From positions 44,880-108,879 of the forward strand of contig CAYVRT010000008.1 of NCBI GenBank assembly GCA_964453115.1: DNA of 64,000 nucleotides, written 5' to 3'. A program made the translations under genes and the position numbers. Shown piece after piece: positions 35,044 through 43,171 of the stretch (the stretch's first letter is position 1; every line of letters starts with the position of its first letter). Source of the stretch: JAIWNK01 sp964453115. GTDB lineage: Bacteria; Chloroflexota; Anaerolineae; Anaerolineales; Anaerolineaceae. The notes below the pieces were generated by a model that was not told where the DNA came from, did no database searches, and was given only the letters and a program-made list of their open reading frames with translations.

Positions 35044-36266
35044 TGATTTCTCCTCTCCAAAATTTGATCACATAACTCGCGCACCGCGCCATAGCCGCCG
35101 CGTTGCGTCAGCACCCGGTCGGCCTGAACAGCCGCTGCCGGTTGGGCATCGGCCACCACCACCGCGCAGCCCACAATTGGGAAGCACGGCAGGTCATTGA
35201 TATCATTGCCCAAATAAACCGTCTGCTGCGCAGGAATGCCGTGCTGCTGCAAGTAGCTGCGCAGCGCCTCGGCCTTATCGCCAACACCCTGCAAAACCGG
35301 TAAATTGAGCTTGCGGCAGCGCGCCGCCACAACAGGGTTGGTTTCGGTCGAAAGCACCAGCACCTGCACCCCATCCGCTCGCAAGCGGTTCAGGCCAATG
35401 CTATCACTGCGGTTCGCCGCAATGCTCTCGCGCCCGGTCTCATCCACCCAGACGCGGTTATCGGTCAAAACGCCATCAAAATCCAGCACCAAGAGTGCCA
35501 CGACCTCCGGCAGGGGACGATGTGCAACAGGCCAAACCATCTCCAGCCCGCCATTCCAGGCCAGCCATTCCGCCCGCTGCCAATCCCACGGGTTATCAAT
35601 ATCCACTGTGTAACGCGGCTCAACCTGAACAGGCAAAATGGCCGCTCCGCTCATCGAGTTTTGTTGCAAAATGGCCGATGGACGAATGGCATCCACATGC
35701 CCGGTTTGCCAATAGACTGGCGGCAGCGCCTGACGCGGGGCATTGTATGGTTCCGCGATGCCCTCCACCGTCAAAAGTGGCTGCATTGGCCCGCCCTGTT
35801 CATCCAACCGCCACATTTTGTGCGGGTTCTGACCGGCTGGCACCACCCCGCGCACCGAATCGGCCTGCGGGTTTTGCAGCAGGAGCTGCACCGCCTCATC
35901 CACCAATTTCACCGGACGGATGGGCGAAGTGGGACGCAGCTGCACCACCACCTCAGGGCGATAGCCTTCATGTTCCGCCAGCCAGTTCAAGGCATGTTCA
36001 AAAACAGGCAAATCGAGGGTACGGTCCTGGGCCAGCTCTGCCGGGCGCAAAAAAGGCGTCTCAGCACCATAGCGCCGCCCGACCGCAGCAATTTCCTCAT
36101 CGTCCGTTGAAAGCAGAACGCGCGTCACCGTCTCAGCCTGTAACCCGGCTGCAATGCTGTAGGCAATGAGCGGATGCCCGGCAAAAGAACGGATATTTTT
36201 GCGCGGAATGCCCTTTGAGCCGCCGCGCGCCGGCACAATTGCCAGAACTTCGGTACGCCTTACCAT
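35040..36266 (-). CDS. Fused acylneuraminate cytidylyltransferase / KdsC-like HAD phosphatase
   Basis: A 408-residue fusion. Residues 1 to about 230 are a CMP-nonulosonate synthetase (VLAIVPARGGSKGIPRKNIRSFAGHPLI and LRPTSPIRPVKLVDEAV). From about 255 to 400 is a KdsC-type HAD phosphatase with LLVLDFDGVLTD, a Ser/Thr loop VLVLSTETNP, Lys in GDKAEAL and GNDINDLPCF. Domain order is the same as in vertebrate CMP-sialic acid synthetase (CMAS), but here the nucleophile Asp motif appears complete, so both activities are likely. It is placed directly before the NeuB-like gene, suggesting synthesis, dephosphorylation and activation of a nonulosonate. Confidence 0.9.
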   Translation of the reverse strand: MVRRTEVLAIVPARGGSKGIPRKNIRSFAGHPLIAYSIAAGLQAETVTRVLLSTDDEEIAAVGRRYGAETPFLRPAELAQDRTLDLPVFEHALNWLAEHEGYRPEVVVQLRPTSPIRPVKLVDEAVQLLLQNPQADSVRGVVPAGQNPHKMWRLDEQGGPMQPLLTVEGIAEPYNAPRQALPPVYWQTGHVDAIRPSAILQQNSMSGAAILPVQVEPRYTVDIDNPWDWQRAEWLAWNGGLEMVWPVAHRPLPEVVALLVLDFDGVLTDNRVWVDETGRESIAANRSDSIGLNRLRADGVQVLVLSTETNPVVAARCRKLNLPVLQGVGDKAEALRSYLQQHGIPAQQTVYLGNDINDLPCFPIVGCAVVVADAQPAAAVQADRVLTQRGGYGAVRELCDQILERRNQ

Positions 36267-37087
36267 ACCGTCCAGCCCCCATCCACCACCACGTTGCCGC
36301 CGGTCATATAACTTGAGGCATCCGAGGCCAGATAGAGCAGAGCGCCGTTCATCTCGTCCTGATGCGCCATGCGCCCCACAATTGTACGCGCCGAATAGGC
36401 ACGCTCGAAGGTTTCGTCATGCCCATTGTAGACTCCGCCAGGCGTCAGGCAATTGGCGCGCAGTTCGCTGCCTGCATAATAGGCGGCAATGTAGCGCGTC
36501 AACCCCAACACCCCGGCCTTGGTTGCGGTGTAAAAGACCGGCTTGAATTGCGGCGGCTTGCCTGGCTTTTGGTAGATGCGCTGATCGGGCGGCACCAGCC
36601 CATAGGTCGAACAGATGTTGATGATAGAGCCTTTCCCGCCCTGCGCCACCATCTGCCGTGCCGCAGCCTGACAGCACAAAAAGATGCCCGTCAGGTTCAC
36701 GTCCAGCGCCTGTTGCCAGGCTGCCAGCGGGTAGGTTTCAAAGTTGTTGTTGTGTTGCTGACCGGCATGGTCGGGGTCAAATTTGGGGTCCATCGCTGCG
36801 CTGCACACCAGCACATCCAAATGTCCCCAGTGCGCCACCGCTGCATCCACCATCGCCTGCACCGAGGCCGATTGTGTCACATCCACAGCACAGCCGGCTG
36901 CAACAGAACCTGCAGCGGACAATTCAGCAGCTACGGCCTCAGCCGCCCCGCCGTTCAAATCGGCCACCAACACTGCGGCCCCGGCCTCAGCCAGTGTGCG
37001 GCAGAACTGTCGGCCCAGCAGCCCCGCTCCACCCGTCACAATGGCTGCCCGCCCATCCAAGCGAAATTGTTCAAAAATGTTGCTCAT
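36260..37087 (-). CDS. Short-chain dehydrogenase/reductase, first gene of the glycan operon
   Basis: A 275-residue classical SDR with TGGAGLLGRQ, catalytic Ser in NICSTYG and YTATK near 180. A short insertion HAGQQHNNNFETYP sits before the active site. As first gene of the operon it may make the sugar that the next enzymes condense or activate. The ATG at 37087 with GAGAG upstream is chosen; the frame upstream of it lacks conserved features. It overlaps the next gene by 7 bp. A TAAAAT box lies about 35 nt upstream with a poor -35. Confidence 0.9.
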   Translation of the reverse strand: MSNIFEQFRLDGRAAIVTGGAGLLGRQFCRTLAEAGAAVLVADLNGGAAEAVAAELSAAGSVAAGCAVDVTQSASVQAMVDAAVAHWGHLDVLVCSAAMDPKFDPDHAGQQHNNNFETYPLAAWQQALDVNLTGIFLCCQAAARQMVAQGGKGSIINICSTYGLVPPDQRIYQKPGKPPQFKPVFYTATKAGVLGLTRYIAAYYAGSELRANCLTPGGVYNGHDETFERAYSARTIVGRMAHQDEMNGALLYLASDASSYMTGGNVVVDGGWTVW

Positions 37088-37209
37088 GCGTCTCTCAAAT
37101 GGTTGAAAAAGTGAGACTCCTATTTTACCACGTGACTCGCTGCATGGCGCGGGTTGCTCCTGGCACGACAAGACAGCCCCGCCCCCGTAATTTGATGGGG
37201 GAAAGCCTT

Positions 37210-37307
37210 GACGTTTTAATGGGGCGAGTGGGGGCTTTGCCCCCCTACACAGAGCCTTGACGTTTTAATGGGGCGAGTGGGGGCTTTGCCCCCCTACACA
37301 GAGCCTT
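37210..37307 (-). repeat. Tandem repeat array derived from tRNA-Leu 3' end (49-bp units)
   Basis: Two perfect 49-bp units (37210-37258 and 37259-37307) end at the assembly gap. On the minus strand each unit holds the last 15 nt of the adjacent tRNA-Leu plus its first 10 downstream nt (a 25-bp match to 37408-37432). A hairpin, GGGGGC-AAA-GCCCCC, replaces the 5' T-arm strand. The units therefore look like tRNA 3' ends with a G/C hairpin. Copy number is not known because of the gap. Confidence 0.9.
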
Positions 37308-37407
37308 NNNNNNNNNNNNNNNNNNNNNNNNNNNNNNNNNNNNNNNNNNNNNNNNNNNNNNNNNNNNNNNNNNNNNNNNNNNNNNNNNNNNNNNNNNNNN
37401 NNNNNNN
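37308..37407. other. Assembly gap (100 N)
   Basis: Exactly 100 N. Joining its flanks gives an in-phase continuation of the 49-bp repeat, so the true number of units is unknown. Confidence 1.
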
Positions 37408-37417
37408 GACGTTTTAA

Positions 37418-37499
37418 TGGGGCGAGTGGGGGTCGAACCCACAAGGTTTTCACCGGCGGATTTTAAGTCCGCTGCGTCTGCCGATTCCGCCATCGCCCC
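37418..37499 (-). tRNA. tRNA-Leu(UAA)
   Basis: Minus-strand 82-nt tRNA. The acceptor GGGGCGA pairs with TCGCCCC, the anticodon loop CTTAAAA gives anticodon TAA between CGGA/TCCG stems, and there is a short class II variable arm and the T-loop TTCGACC. CCA is not encoded. A TGGAAA-17-TAAAAT promoter may lie at 37537-37509. Its 3' end is copied in the adjacent repeat array. It lies 12 bp from the amylosucrase stop on the same strand. Confidence 0.93.
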
Positions 37500-37511
37500 G
37501 GTTCTTGTATT

Positions 37512-39458
37512 TTACCCCGCTTGCGATAAATTTTCCAGCCCCCAAATGGAAAATTCCAATGGTTTCAGGCACAAACCACCCTGTGCAACAGGCTGCGCGG
37601 CCCCCTGCCATTGCTGCATTCCTGCCAGCGCGTTTGCCGCAAGCACCTGCTCCTGCTCCGAAAAATTCGCCAGAATCACCGCCCGCTGCTCGCCCAACCG
37701 TCGCTCAAAAACCAGCACGTGCGGGTTTTGCAGATCCATCACCATCAGCCGCCCAACCGAGAAAAGGGATTGGCGTTGGCGCAACGCAATCAAGCGCCGC
37801 AGCCCCTGATAAATCTGCCCGGCGACCGTCTCCGATTGCACACGTTGCGCATACCGCGCCCAATCGGTCACCGGACGATGCACCCAGCGGCTATCCTCGG
37901 CCTGATCAGGCTGCTGACGATAGGAATAATCGTTCAATGTTCCCACTTCATCGCCGAGATAAATCAACGGAATGCCACCAACCGTCAGAATGACACCATA
38001 AATGAGCAAGATGCGCCGGATGGCAAGCTCCACCTCGGGCGCGCCTTCCTCCTGCAGGGCTTTCTCCAGCCCGGCCAACGAAGCACACGAGCCAGAGATG
38101 CGACAATCACCCGTTTTCGGGTTTTCCTGGAAGGGCAGCCCGCGCGCAAAGCTACCCGGAAAGCGCCCGGTGTAGAAGGCATTCAAAAACTTACGGTGAT
38201 CAAAGCCATTGACGCCCAAAATGGCCGCATCCTCATCTGAAAACGTCCAGCCAATATCGTCATGGCAACGCACATAATTGACCCAGGCGGTTTGGGGATG
38301 AATGGCAAAGCGCCGTGCAAGCGCCTGCGAGAGCAAACGAACCTTACGCGTCGCCAGTGAATTCCACAGCAGCGCCATCAACAACGGGTTATAGGAAAGC
38401 TGACACTCCTGCGGATCAATGTAGCGCGCCACCTCGTCCGGATGGACAATGGCCTCTGACTTGAATAACAAAGCCGGTGCGGCAATGCGCGCCACCGCAT
38501 TAAAGGCCCGAATCAGGCAATGGGCCTGCGGCAAGTTCTCGCAACTCGTCCCCAATTGCTTCCAGATGAAAGCGACTGCGTCCAGCCGAATCACCTCCAC
38601 GCCCTGATTGGCAAGGAAGAGCATCTCACCCGCCATGCGGTTGAAAACCAACGGGTTGGCATAGTTTAAATCCCATTGATAGGAATGAAAGGTTGTCCAA
38701 ACCCAGGTTCCATCGGGCCCAATCTGTGAAAAGGCGCCCGGATGCTCATCCGGGAAGATTTCACGCAACGTTCGCTCATAGGCATCTGGCATTGTGCGGT
38801 CAGGGAAGAAGAAATACATCTCGCGCGCTTCTGCATCCCCGGCCAAGGCTGCCTTTGCCCAGGCATGTTCATTGGATGTGTGGTTAAAAACCAGGTCAAC
38901 CACCAGGCTAATGCCGGCCCGGCGCAGCTCAGCCGCCAGGGCAGAGAGTTCCTCCATCGTCCCCAAGGGCGGATGCACCTCTCGATAACTACTGACGGCA
39001 TATCCGCCATCGTTTTCCGGCAACGGCACCTTGAAAAACGGCATGAGGTGCAAATAGGTCAGTCCCAACTCACGAAAATAGGGGATCTGTTGCCGCACCC
39101 CTTCCAGATTGCCCGCAAAGCGATCCACATACAGCACGCCCCCCACCATACGGTGCGATTGGAACCAGGCCGGGTCTTGCTCGCGCGCCCGATCCAGTTC
39201 CTGCAACGCTTCGGGACGTTCAAACCAGGCCCGCCCCAGGGTCAAAAGCAGCTCTTCCAAATGATAAAAGAAATCATACCGTTCGTGATATAGCTCAAAA
39301 TATAGCGCAAAGAGTGCAGCAAAGCGCTGTTCCAGGCGAGATTGAAACGCCCGCCAGGCCTGTGGTTGTGCAACAATCTCAGCCTGGAGCGCCTGCTCCA
39401 GGCGTGGCAACAACCGGCGCAGGCTGCGCACAGCCTCTTGCGAAAGTGAAATATCCAT
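37512..39458 (-). CDS. Amylosucrase-like GH13 enzyme
   Basis: A 648-residue GH13 protein close in length and domain order to amylosucrase, which builds alpha-1,4-glucan from sucrose and releases fructose. An N-terminal helical domain (about 1-100) precedes the barrel. Conserved GH13 regions appear as LVVDLVFNHTSNEHAW (region I), GVEVIRLDAVAFIWK (II, nucleophile Asp), LLFKSEAIVHPDEV (III) and YVRCHDDIGW (IV). The C-terminal beta domain follows. The ATG at 39458 has GGAG 6 nt upstream; a longer frame is not conserved. A fructokinase gene lies immediately upstream, which fits use of the released fructose. Confidence 0.9.
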   Translation of the reverse strand: MDISLSQEAVRSLRRLLPRLEQALQAEIVAQPQAWRAFQSRLEQRFAALFALYFELYHERYDFFYHLEELLLTLGRAWFERPEALQELDRAREQDPAWFQSHRMVGGVLYVDRFAGNLEGVRQQIPYFRELGLTYLHLMPFFKVPLPENDGGYAVSSYREVHPPLGTMEELSALAAELRRAGISLVVDLVFNHTSNEHAWAKAALAGDAEAREMYFFFPDRTMPDAYERTLREIFPDEHPGAFSQIGPDGTWVWTTFHSYQWDLNYANPLVFNRMAGEMLFLANQGVEVIRLDAVAFIWKQLGTSCENLPQAHCLIRAFNAVARIAAPALLFKSEAIVHPDEVARYIDPQECQLSYNPLLMALLWNSLATRKVRLLSQALARRFAIHPQTAWVNYVRCHDDIGWTFSDEDAAILGVNGFDHRKFLNAFYTGRFPGSFARGLPFQENPKTGDCRISGSCASLAGLEKALQEEGAPEVELAIRRILLIYGVILTVGGIPLIYLGDEVGTLNDYSYRQQPDQAEDSRWVHRPVTDWARYAQRVQSETVAGQIYQGLRRLIALRQRQSLFSVGRLMVMDLQNPHVLVFERRLGEQRAVILANFSEQEQVLAANALAGMQQWQGAAQPVAQGGLCLKPLEFSIWGLENLSQAG

Positions 39459-39475
39459 GGAGGTCTCCATATCGG

Positions 39476-40363
39476 TCAAGATGAGGCCAAAGCCGCCTGC
39501 TCGGCCAGGGCAATCGCCCCCAACACCCCGGCCCTTCCGCCCAATGCCGGTGGAATCAGGTAGGCATCTATCTGCTCGCCCACCAAAGGTGACTGCACAT
39601 ATCCATTCAGCAGGCTCTGCACCTTGCGGCGCACCTTTGGCAGCAACTGCGGCTGGCTGGCAACCCCGCCGCCAATGACAATCCTTTGCGGCGCCAGGGT
39701 GACGATGTAGGTCATCAGGGCCTGCGCAATGAGGTGTGCCTCCAATTCCCAGGCCGGATGCTCGGGCGGCAGCGTCTCGGCGGGCGCCCCCCAACGCTTC
39801 TCCATCGCCGGGCCAGAGGCCAGCCCCTCAAAACAATGGCCATGAAACGGGCAAATACCCGGAAACGGATCTCTTTGCGGGTCGCGCGGCAGGAGAATAT
39901 GCCCCATTTCAGGATGTAAGAAGCCATGCAGCAGCTGCCCATGCACCAACACCCCGCCGCCAATGCCGGTGCCAATCGTCAGATACAAGACCGGGTCACA
40001 GCCCTGGGCTGCACCCCAGCGCGCTTCGGCCAGCGCCGCCCCATTAACATCTGTATCGAATGCAATCGGCAGTTCCAGCGCAGCTTGCAGCGGGGCAACA
40101 ATTGCAGCCCCACCCCAGCCCGGCTTCGGCGTCGGCAAAATTTGCCCATAGGTTGGCGAATTGGGGCGCGGGTCAAGCGGCCCAAAGCAGGCCACTCCCA
40201 GGGCCATCAGCTGAAAGGAGCGAAAGAACGCAATCGCCTGCGCCAGTGTTTCTTGTGGGGTGGTCGTTGAGAAACGCACCTCAGCCCGAATATCCGCCGG
40301 GCCAGTGCCAACAGCACAGACAAACTTTGTCCCACCGCCTTCAATTCCACCAAACAATGCCAT
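39476..40363 (-). CDS. ROK-family fructokinase
   Basis: A 295-residue sugar kinase of the ROK family, fructokinase type: GGIEGGGTKFVCAVG (ATP phosphate loop), TDVNGAALAE, GTGIGGG (active site), and a zinc site from HPEMGH with CPFHGHCFEG. The set HPEMGH...CPFHGxC is characteristic of bacterial ROK fructokinases. It precedes amylosucrase by 17 bp, so one operon would split sucrose into glucan and fructose 6-phosphate. The ATG at 40363 has AAGGGA 7 nt upstream. A TGA-TAGAAT box lies about 46 nt upstream. Confidence 0.9.
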   Translation of the reverse strand: MALFGGIEGGGTKFVCAVGTGPADIRAEVRFSTTTPQETLAQAIAFFRSFQLMALGVACFGPLDPRPNSPTYGQILPTPKPGWGGAAIVAPLQAALELPIAFDTDVNGAALAEARWGAAQGCDPVLYLTIGTGIGGGVLVHGQLLHGFLHPEMGHILLPRDPQRDPFPGICPFHGHCFEGLASGPAMEKRWGAPAETLPPEHPAWELEAHLIAQALMTYIVTLAPQRIVIGGGVASQPQLLPKVRRKVQSLLNGYVQSPLVGEQIDAYLIPPALGGRAGVLGAIALAEQAALASS

Positions 40364-40501
40364 TGTTTGTCCCTTTCCATGGGGAATGAAATGATGCCTA
40401 CAGTGCAAATTCTATCACAGGTCGCTTCTGGCGCGTTGGTCTATTCCCATTGATCTCTTGTTCGGCACAAATCTCGCCCATTGCCTTGCGATGAAATTTT
40501 C

Positions 40502-40530
40502 TTGCGAGTCTGGAAGAGTCGTGATATAAT
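40502..40530 (+). promoter_or_regulatory. Promoter of rplS
   Basis: TTGCGA (40502-40507), 17-nt spacer, TATAAT (40525-40530), 61 nt before the rplS ATG. Confidence 0.8.
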
Positions 40531-40591
40531 CTGCCCTCGCGTTGCGGAGCAAATTTGTCCCGCCGTAGGATCTCGACCAAAGGAACGAACG

Positions 40592-40942
40592 ATGTCTCAA
40601 GAACAACTCAAAGCAATTGAAGCGCCGGTCAACCCCAACATCCCCGAACTGCGCACGGGCGATACTGTTAGCGTGCATGTCAAAATTCGCGAAGGCAATC
40701 GCGAGCGCGTCCAGGAATTCAAAGGCACGGTGCTGTACATTCACAACAACGGTGCCAATTCCACCTTCCGCGTTCGCCGGGTTGCCAGCAATGGCATTGG
40801 CGTCGAGCGCACCTTCCTGCTGCGCTCCCCGCGCATTGATAAGGTTGTTGTCGAACGGCACAACGAAGTCCGCCGCAGTCGGCTGTACTTCCTGCGCACC
40901 CGCACCGGCAAGAGCGCGCGCCTCAAGCAAAAATTTTCCTAA
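40592..40942 (+). CDS. rplS: Ribosomal protein L19
   Basis: The 116-residue large-subunit protein at the 30S-50S interface. The family signature DTVSVHVKIREGNRERVQEFKG, GIGVERTFLLRSPRIDKVVV and RSRLYFLRTRTGKSAR are all seen. AAGGA precedes the ATG at 40592; the extra N-terminal frame upstream is not conserved. The usual trmD/rimM neighbours are missing, so it is a single-gene unit with its own strong promoter. Confidence 0.97.
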   Translation: MSQEQLKAIEAPVNPNIPELRTGDTVSVHVKIREGNRERVQEFKGTVLYIHNNGANSTFRVRRVASNGIGVERTFLLRSPRIDKVVVERHNEVRRSRLYFLRTRTGKSARLKQKFS

Positions 40943-40974
40943 TTTTCGGTCGCGCGGCTTTGCGATGAATGGAT

Positions 40975-41006
40975 AGGGTGCAGCCCTGCATGGTTGCGCC
41001 CTTTTC
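40975..41006 (+). terminator. Possible terminator after rplS
   Basis: An 8-bp stem (40975-40982 with 40995-41002, one G-T pair) with a 12-nt loop followed by TTTCG. The T run is short, so termination is uncertain. Confidence 0.4.
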
Positions 41007-41033
41007 GTTATTCTCATTTTCACGAGGTCTTCC

Positions 41034-41762
41034 ATGCCCAACGCCCCTCTCATTGGCATCACCATTGGCCGCACCCAAAGTGCAAGCAGCCCGCTGCCCA
41101 GCGCCACCGTTTCCGAATCCTATTTGCGGGCAGTGCAAAACGCTGGCGGCATCCCCGTCCTCATCCCCGCCAGCACCTCCGCAGAACAGTTGCCCAGCCT
41201 GTTTGAGCGATTGGATGGGCTGCTCTTCACCGGCGGTGGTGATATTGACCCGCAGCGATTTGAGGGCCTGCCTCACCCCGAAATTTATGACATTGATGAG
41301 GGCCGCGACACGGTTGAATTAGGGTTGGCCCGCCTGGCCGCCGCACAAAACCGCCCATTTTTGGGAATCTGCCGCGGCATTCAAATCATCAATGTTGCCC
41401 TGGGCGGCTCGCTCTTCACGGACCTGGCTGCCCAAATGCCCGGGGCGTTGAAACACGACCATTACCCCAACATCCCGCGCGATTACCTGGCGCACAGCGT
41501 GCGCCTTGAAGCAGGCAGCCTGCTGGCGCGCAGCCTGGGCAGCAACACAGCCGAGGTGAACAGCCTGCATCACCAGGGTGTGCAGCACCTGGCAGAAGGG
41601 TTGAGCGCCTGCGCCTTTGCGCCTGATGGGCTGGTGGAAGGGGTGGAATTGCCCGATCATCGCTTTGGCCTGGGCGTGCAATGGCATCCTGAATGGCTGC
41701 AACACCTGCCCGCCATGCGGGCTTTGTTTGCCGCCTTCATTCAGGCCGCCATCAACCGGTAA
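41034..41762 (+). CDS. Class I glutamine amidotransferase (PuuD-like gamma-Glu hydrolase)
   Basis: A 242-residue peptidase C26/GATase protein. The nucleophile elbow FLGICRGIQIINVALGG near residue 110 contains the catalytic Cys, and HPEW near the C-terminus gives His/Glu. The substrate loop LFTGGGDIDP is typical of gamma-glutamyl-gamma-aminobutyrate hydrolases. Without PuuA/B/C neighbours its substrate is inferred only to be a gamma-glutamyl amide. It precedes glutamate racemase with a 1-bp overlap (TAATG). Confidence 0.88.
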   Translation: MPNAPLIGITIGRTQSASSPLPSATVSESYLRAVQNAGGIPVLIPASTSAEQLPSLFERLDGLLFTGGGDIDPQRFEGLPHPEIYDIDEGRDTVELGLARLAAAQNRPFLGICRGIQIINVALGGSLFTDLAAQMPGALKHDHYPNIPRDYLAHSVRLEAGSLLARSLGSNTAEVNSLHHQGVQHLAEGLSACAFAPDGLVEGVELPDHRFGLGVQWHPEWLQHLPAMRALFAAFIQAAINR

Positions 41763-42604
41763 TGACCCGCACCGTTCCCCCCATCGGCATCTTCGATTCA
41801 GGCGTTGGTGGGCTTTCCGTCCTGCGTGCTGTGCGCGCTCGCCTGCCGCATCAGCCATTGATCTACCTTGCCGACCAGGCACGCGTCCCCTATGGCTCGC
41901 GCCCGCTGGAAGAAGTGCAGCATTTCTCCGAATGCATCACCCGCACCCTGCTTGCCCAGGGGGCCGGCAGCATTGTGGTTGCCTGCAACACAGCCTCGGC
42001 TGCCGCCCTGCAACACCTGCGCCGCACCTTTCCCGCCATTCCCTTCATCGGCATGGAACCAGCCATCAAACCGGCTGCCGAAACCACGCAAAGCGGTGTT
42101 GTCGGCGTTTTGGCAACCCCGGCCACCTTTCAGGGGGCGTTATATGCCTCGGTTGTTGAACGCTTTGCCCAGGGCGTCACTCTGCTGCAAGACACCTGCC
42201 CCGGCCTGGTGAATGCCATTGAGGCCGGACAATTGCACAGCCCGGCAACCCGCGCCATCCTCGAAGGCGCGCTACTGCCCATGCTGCAAAAAAAGATTGA
42301 TACGGTTGTTCTGGGCTGCACCCATTACCCGTTTGTCATCCCATTGATTGAGGAAATTGTTGGCCCGTCGGTGCGCGTGATTGACCCAGCCCCGGCCGTC
42401 GCACGGCAGGTTGAGCGCGTCTTGCAACAACACAACCAGATTGCCACTGAAGGCAACCCGCCCCCCCTGCTCATGACCAGCGGCTCGGCCCCTGCACTGC
42501 AAGCCCTGCTGCCCATCCTGCTTGGCAGCACAGATCCCGTTCAGAGCATCACGATCGAGATGGATGATTCAGGCTGCGCGCACGCCGCGCCGCATATCCG
42601 GTGA
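41762..42604 (+). CDS. murI: Glutamate racemase
   Basis: The 280-residue enzyme that makes D-glutamate for peptidoglycan. The two catalytic cysteines are in VVACNTASAAAL and VVLGCTHYPFVIP, with the Asp in IGIFDSGVGGLSV and PYGSRP. The length is typical. The start overlaps the preceding amidotransferase stop by 1 bp. Its 3' end overlaps the convergent ferritin-like gene by 36 bp. Its presence supports a peptidoglycan-containing cell wall. Confidence 0.95.
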   Translation: MTRTVPPIGIFDSGVGGLSVLRAVRARLPHQPLIYLADQARVPYGSRPLEEVQHFSECITRTLLAQGAGSIVVACNTASAAALQHLRRTFPAIPFIGMEPAIKPAAETTQSGVVGVLATPATFQGALYASVVERFAQGVTLLQDTCPGLVNAIEAGQLHSPATRAILEGALLPMLQKKIDTVVLGCTHYPFVIPLIEEIVGPSVRVIDPAPAVARQVERVLQQHNQIATEGNPPPLLMTSGSAPALQALLPILLGSTDPVQSITIEMDDSGCAHAAPHIR

Positions 42605-43075
42605 GCAATACGGCTCCGGAAAATTAGCAATCAGCCGCGCCACGTGCTGCTGTAATTGCTGGCGCAAAAAGTCATTCGCTTCGCTATCAGTCACAAAATG
42701 ATCCACCAAAAATTCGAACAAAATATTTGTCTCGCCATGTTCCAATTCATTGGCAAGCTCATAGGCCTGATCCAGGTCATGAATGCTCCGCAATAGATTA
42801 TCCACCGAAGCATCCATCAATTTGGATGCGCTTAACAGCACCCGTCCATCCATAGAACGAATCGGTTGCTGCAACTCTTGGGGCGAAAGGCGTTTTTGAA
42901 AATCGCTCAGCCAACGGGCATGTTGGCCTTCTTCAGCAGCATAGGCCGCCCAAAACCTCGCCACGCTCTCCACTGCCCCAAATTTATGCTGCAAGCCCCT
43001 ATACAACCGGGCAGCATTCTGCTCGGCCCGAATCGCAATCTCCAGCAAATCAGCAACGGTTAACGAATCGTCCAT
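42569..43075 (-). CDS. Ferritin-like diiron domain protein
   Basis: A 168-residue, all-helical protein with repeating ExxH/E patterns of the rubrerythrin-like ferritin fold: AIRAEQNAARLYRGL (helix 1), AYAAEEGQHARWL (helix 2), ELEHGETNILFEFL (helix 3), LRQQLQQHVARL (helix 4). It lacks the rubredoxin tail, so it may bind a diiron site for peroxide or oxygen defence. The terminus overlaps murI by 36 bp in convergent orientation. It diverges from the GH36 gene across a palindromic AGTATACT box. Confidence 0.75.
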   Translation of the reverse strand: MDDSLTVADLLEIAIRAEQNAARLYRGLQHKFGAVESVARFWAAYAAEEGQHARWLSDFQKRLSPQELQQPIRSMDGRVLLSASKLMDASVDNLLRSIHDLDQAYELANELEHGETNILFEFLVDHFVTDSEANDFLRQQLQQHVARLIANFPEPYCSPDMRRGVRAA

Positions 43076-43134
43076 CCTGTAATTGATCCTAAAAAACGAT
43101 GGGGCAATTTTACCAGATTTTGGAGCAAAAGCGA

Positions 43135-43142
43135 GTATACTG
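43135..43142. promoter_or_regulatory. Palindromic AGTATACT -10 box between divergent genes
   Basis: AGTATACT is its own reverse complement and contains TATACT on both strands. It lies about 60 nt upstream of the ferritin-like gene and 30 nt upstream of the GH36 gene. No good -35 is seen on the plus strand. Confidence 0.5.
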
Positions 43143-43171
43143 GTAGAGAAATTTCATTCGAGGAGCCGCTC

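Noticed and set aside
37210..37432. CRISPR array
   Set aside because: Repeats are directly adjacent with no spacers, and the unit derives from the tRNA. No cas genes nearby.
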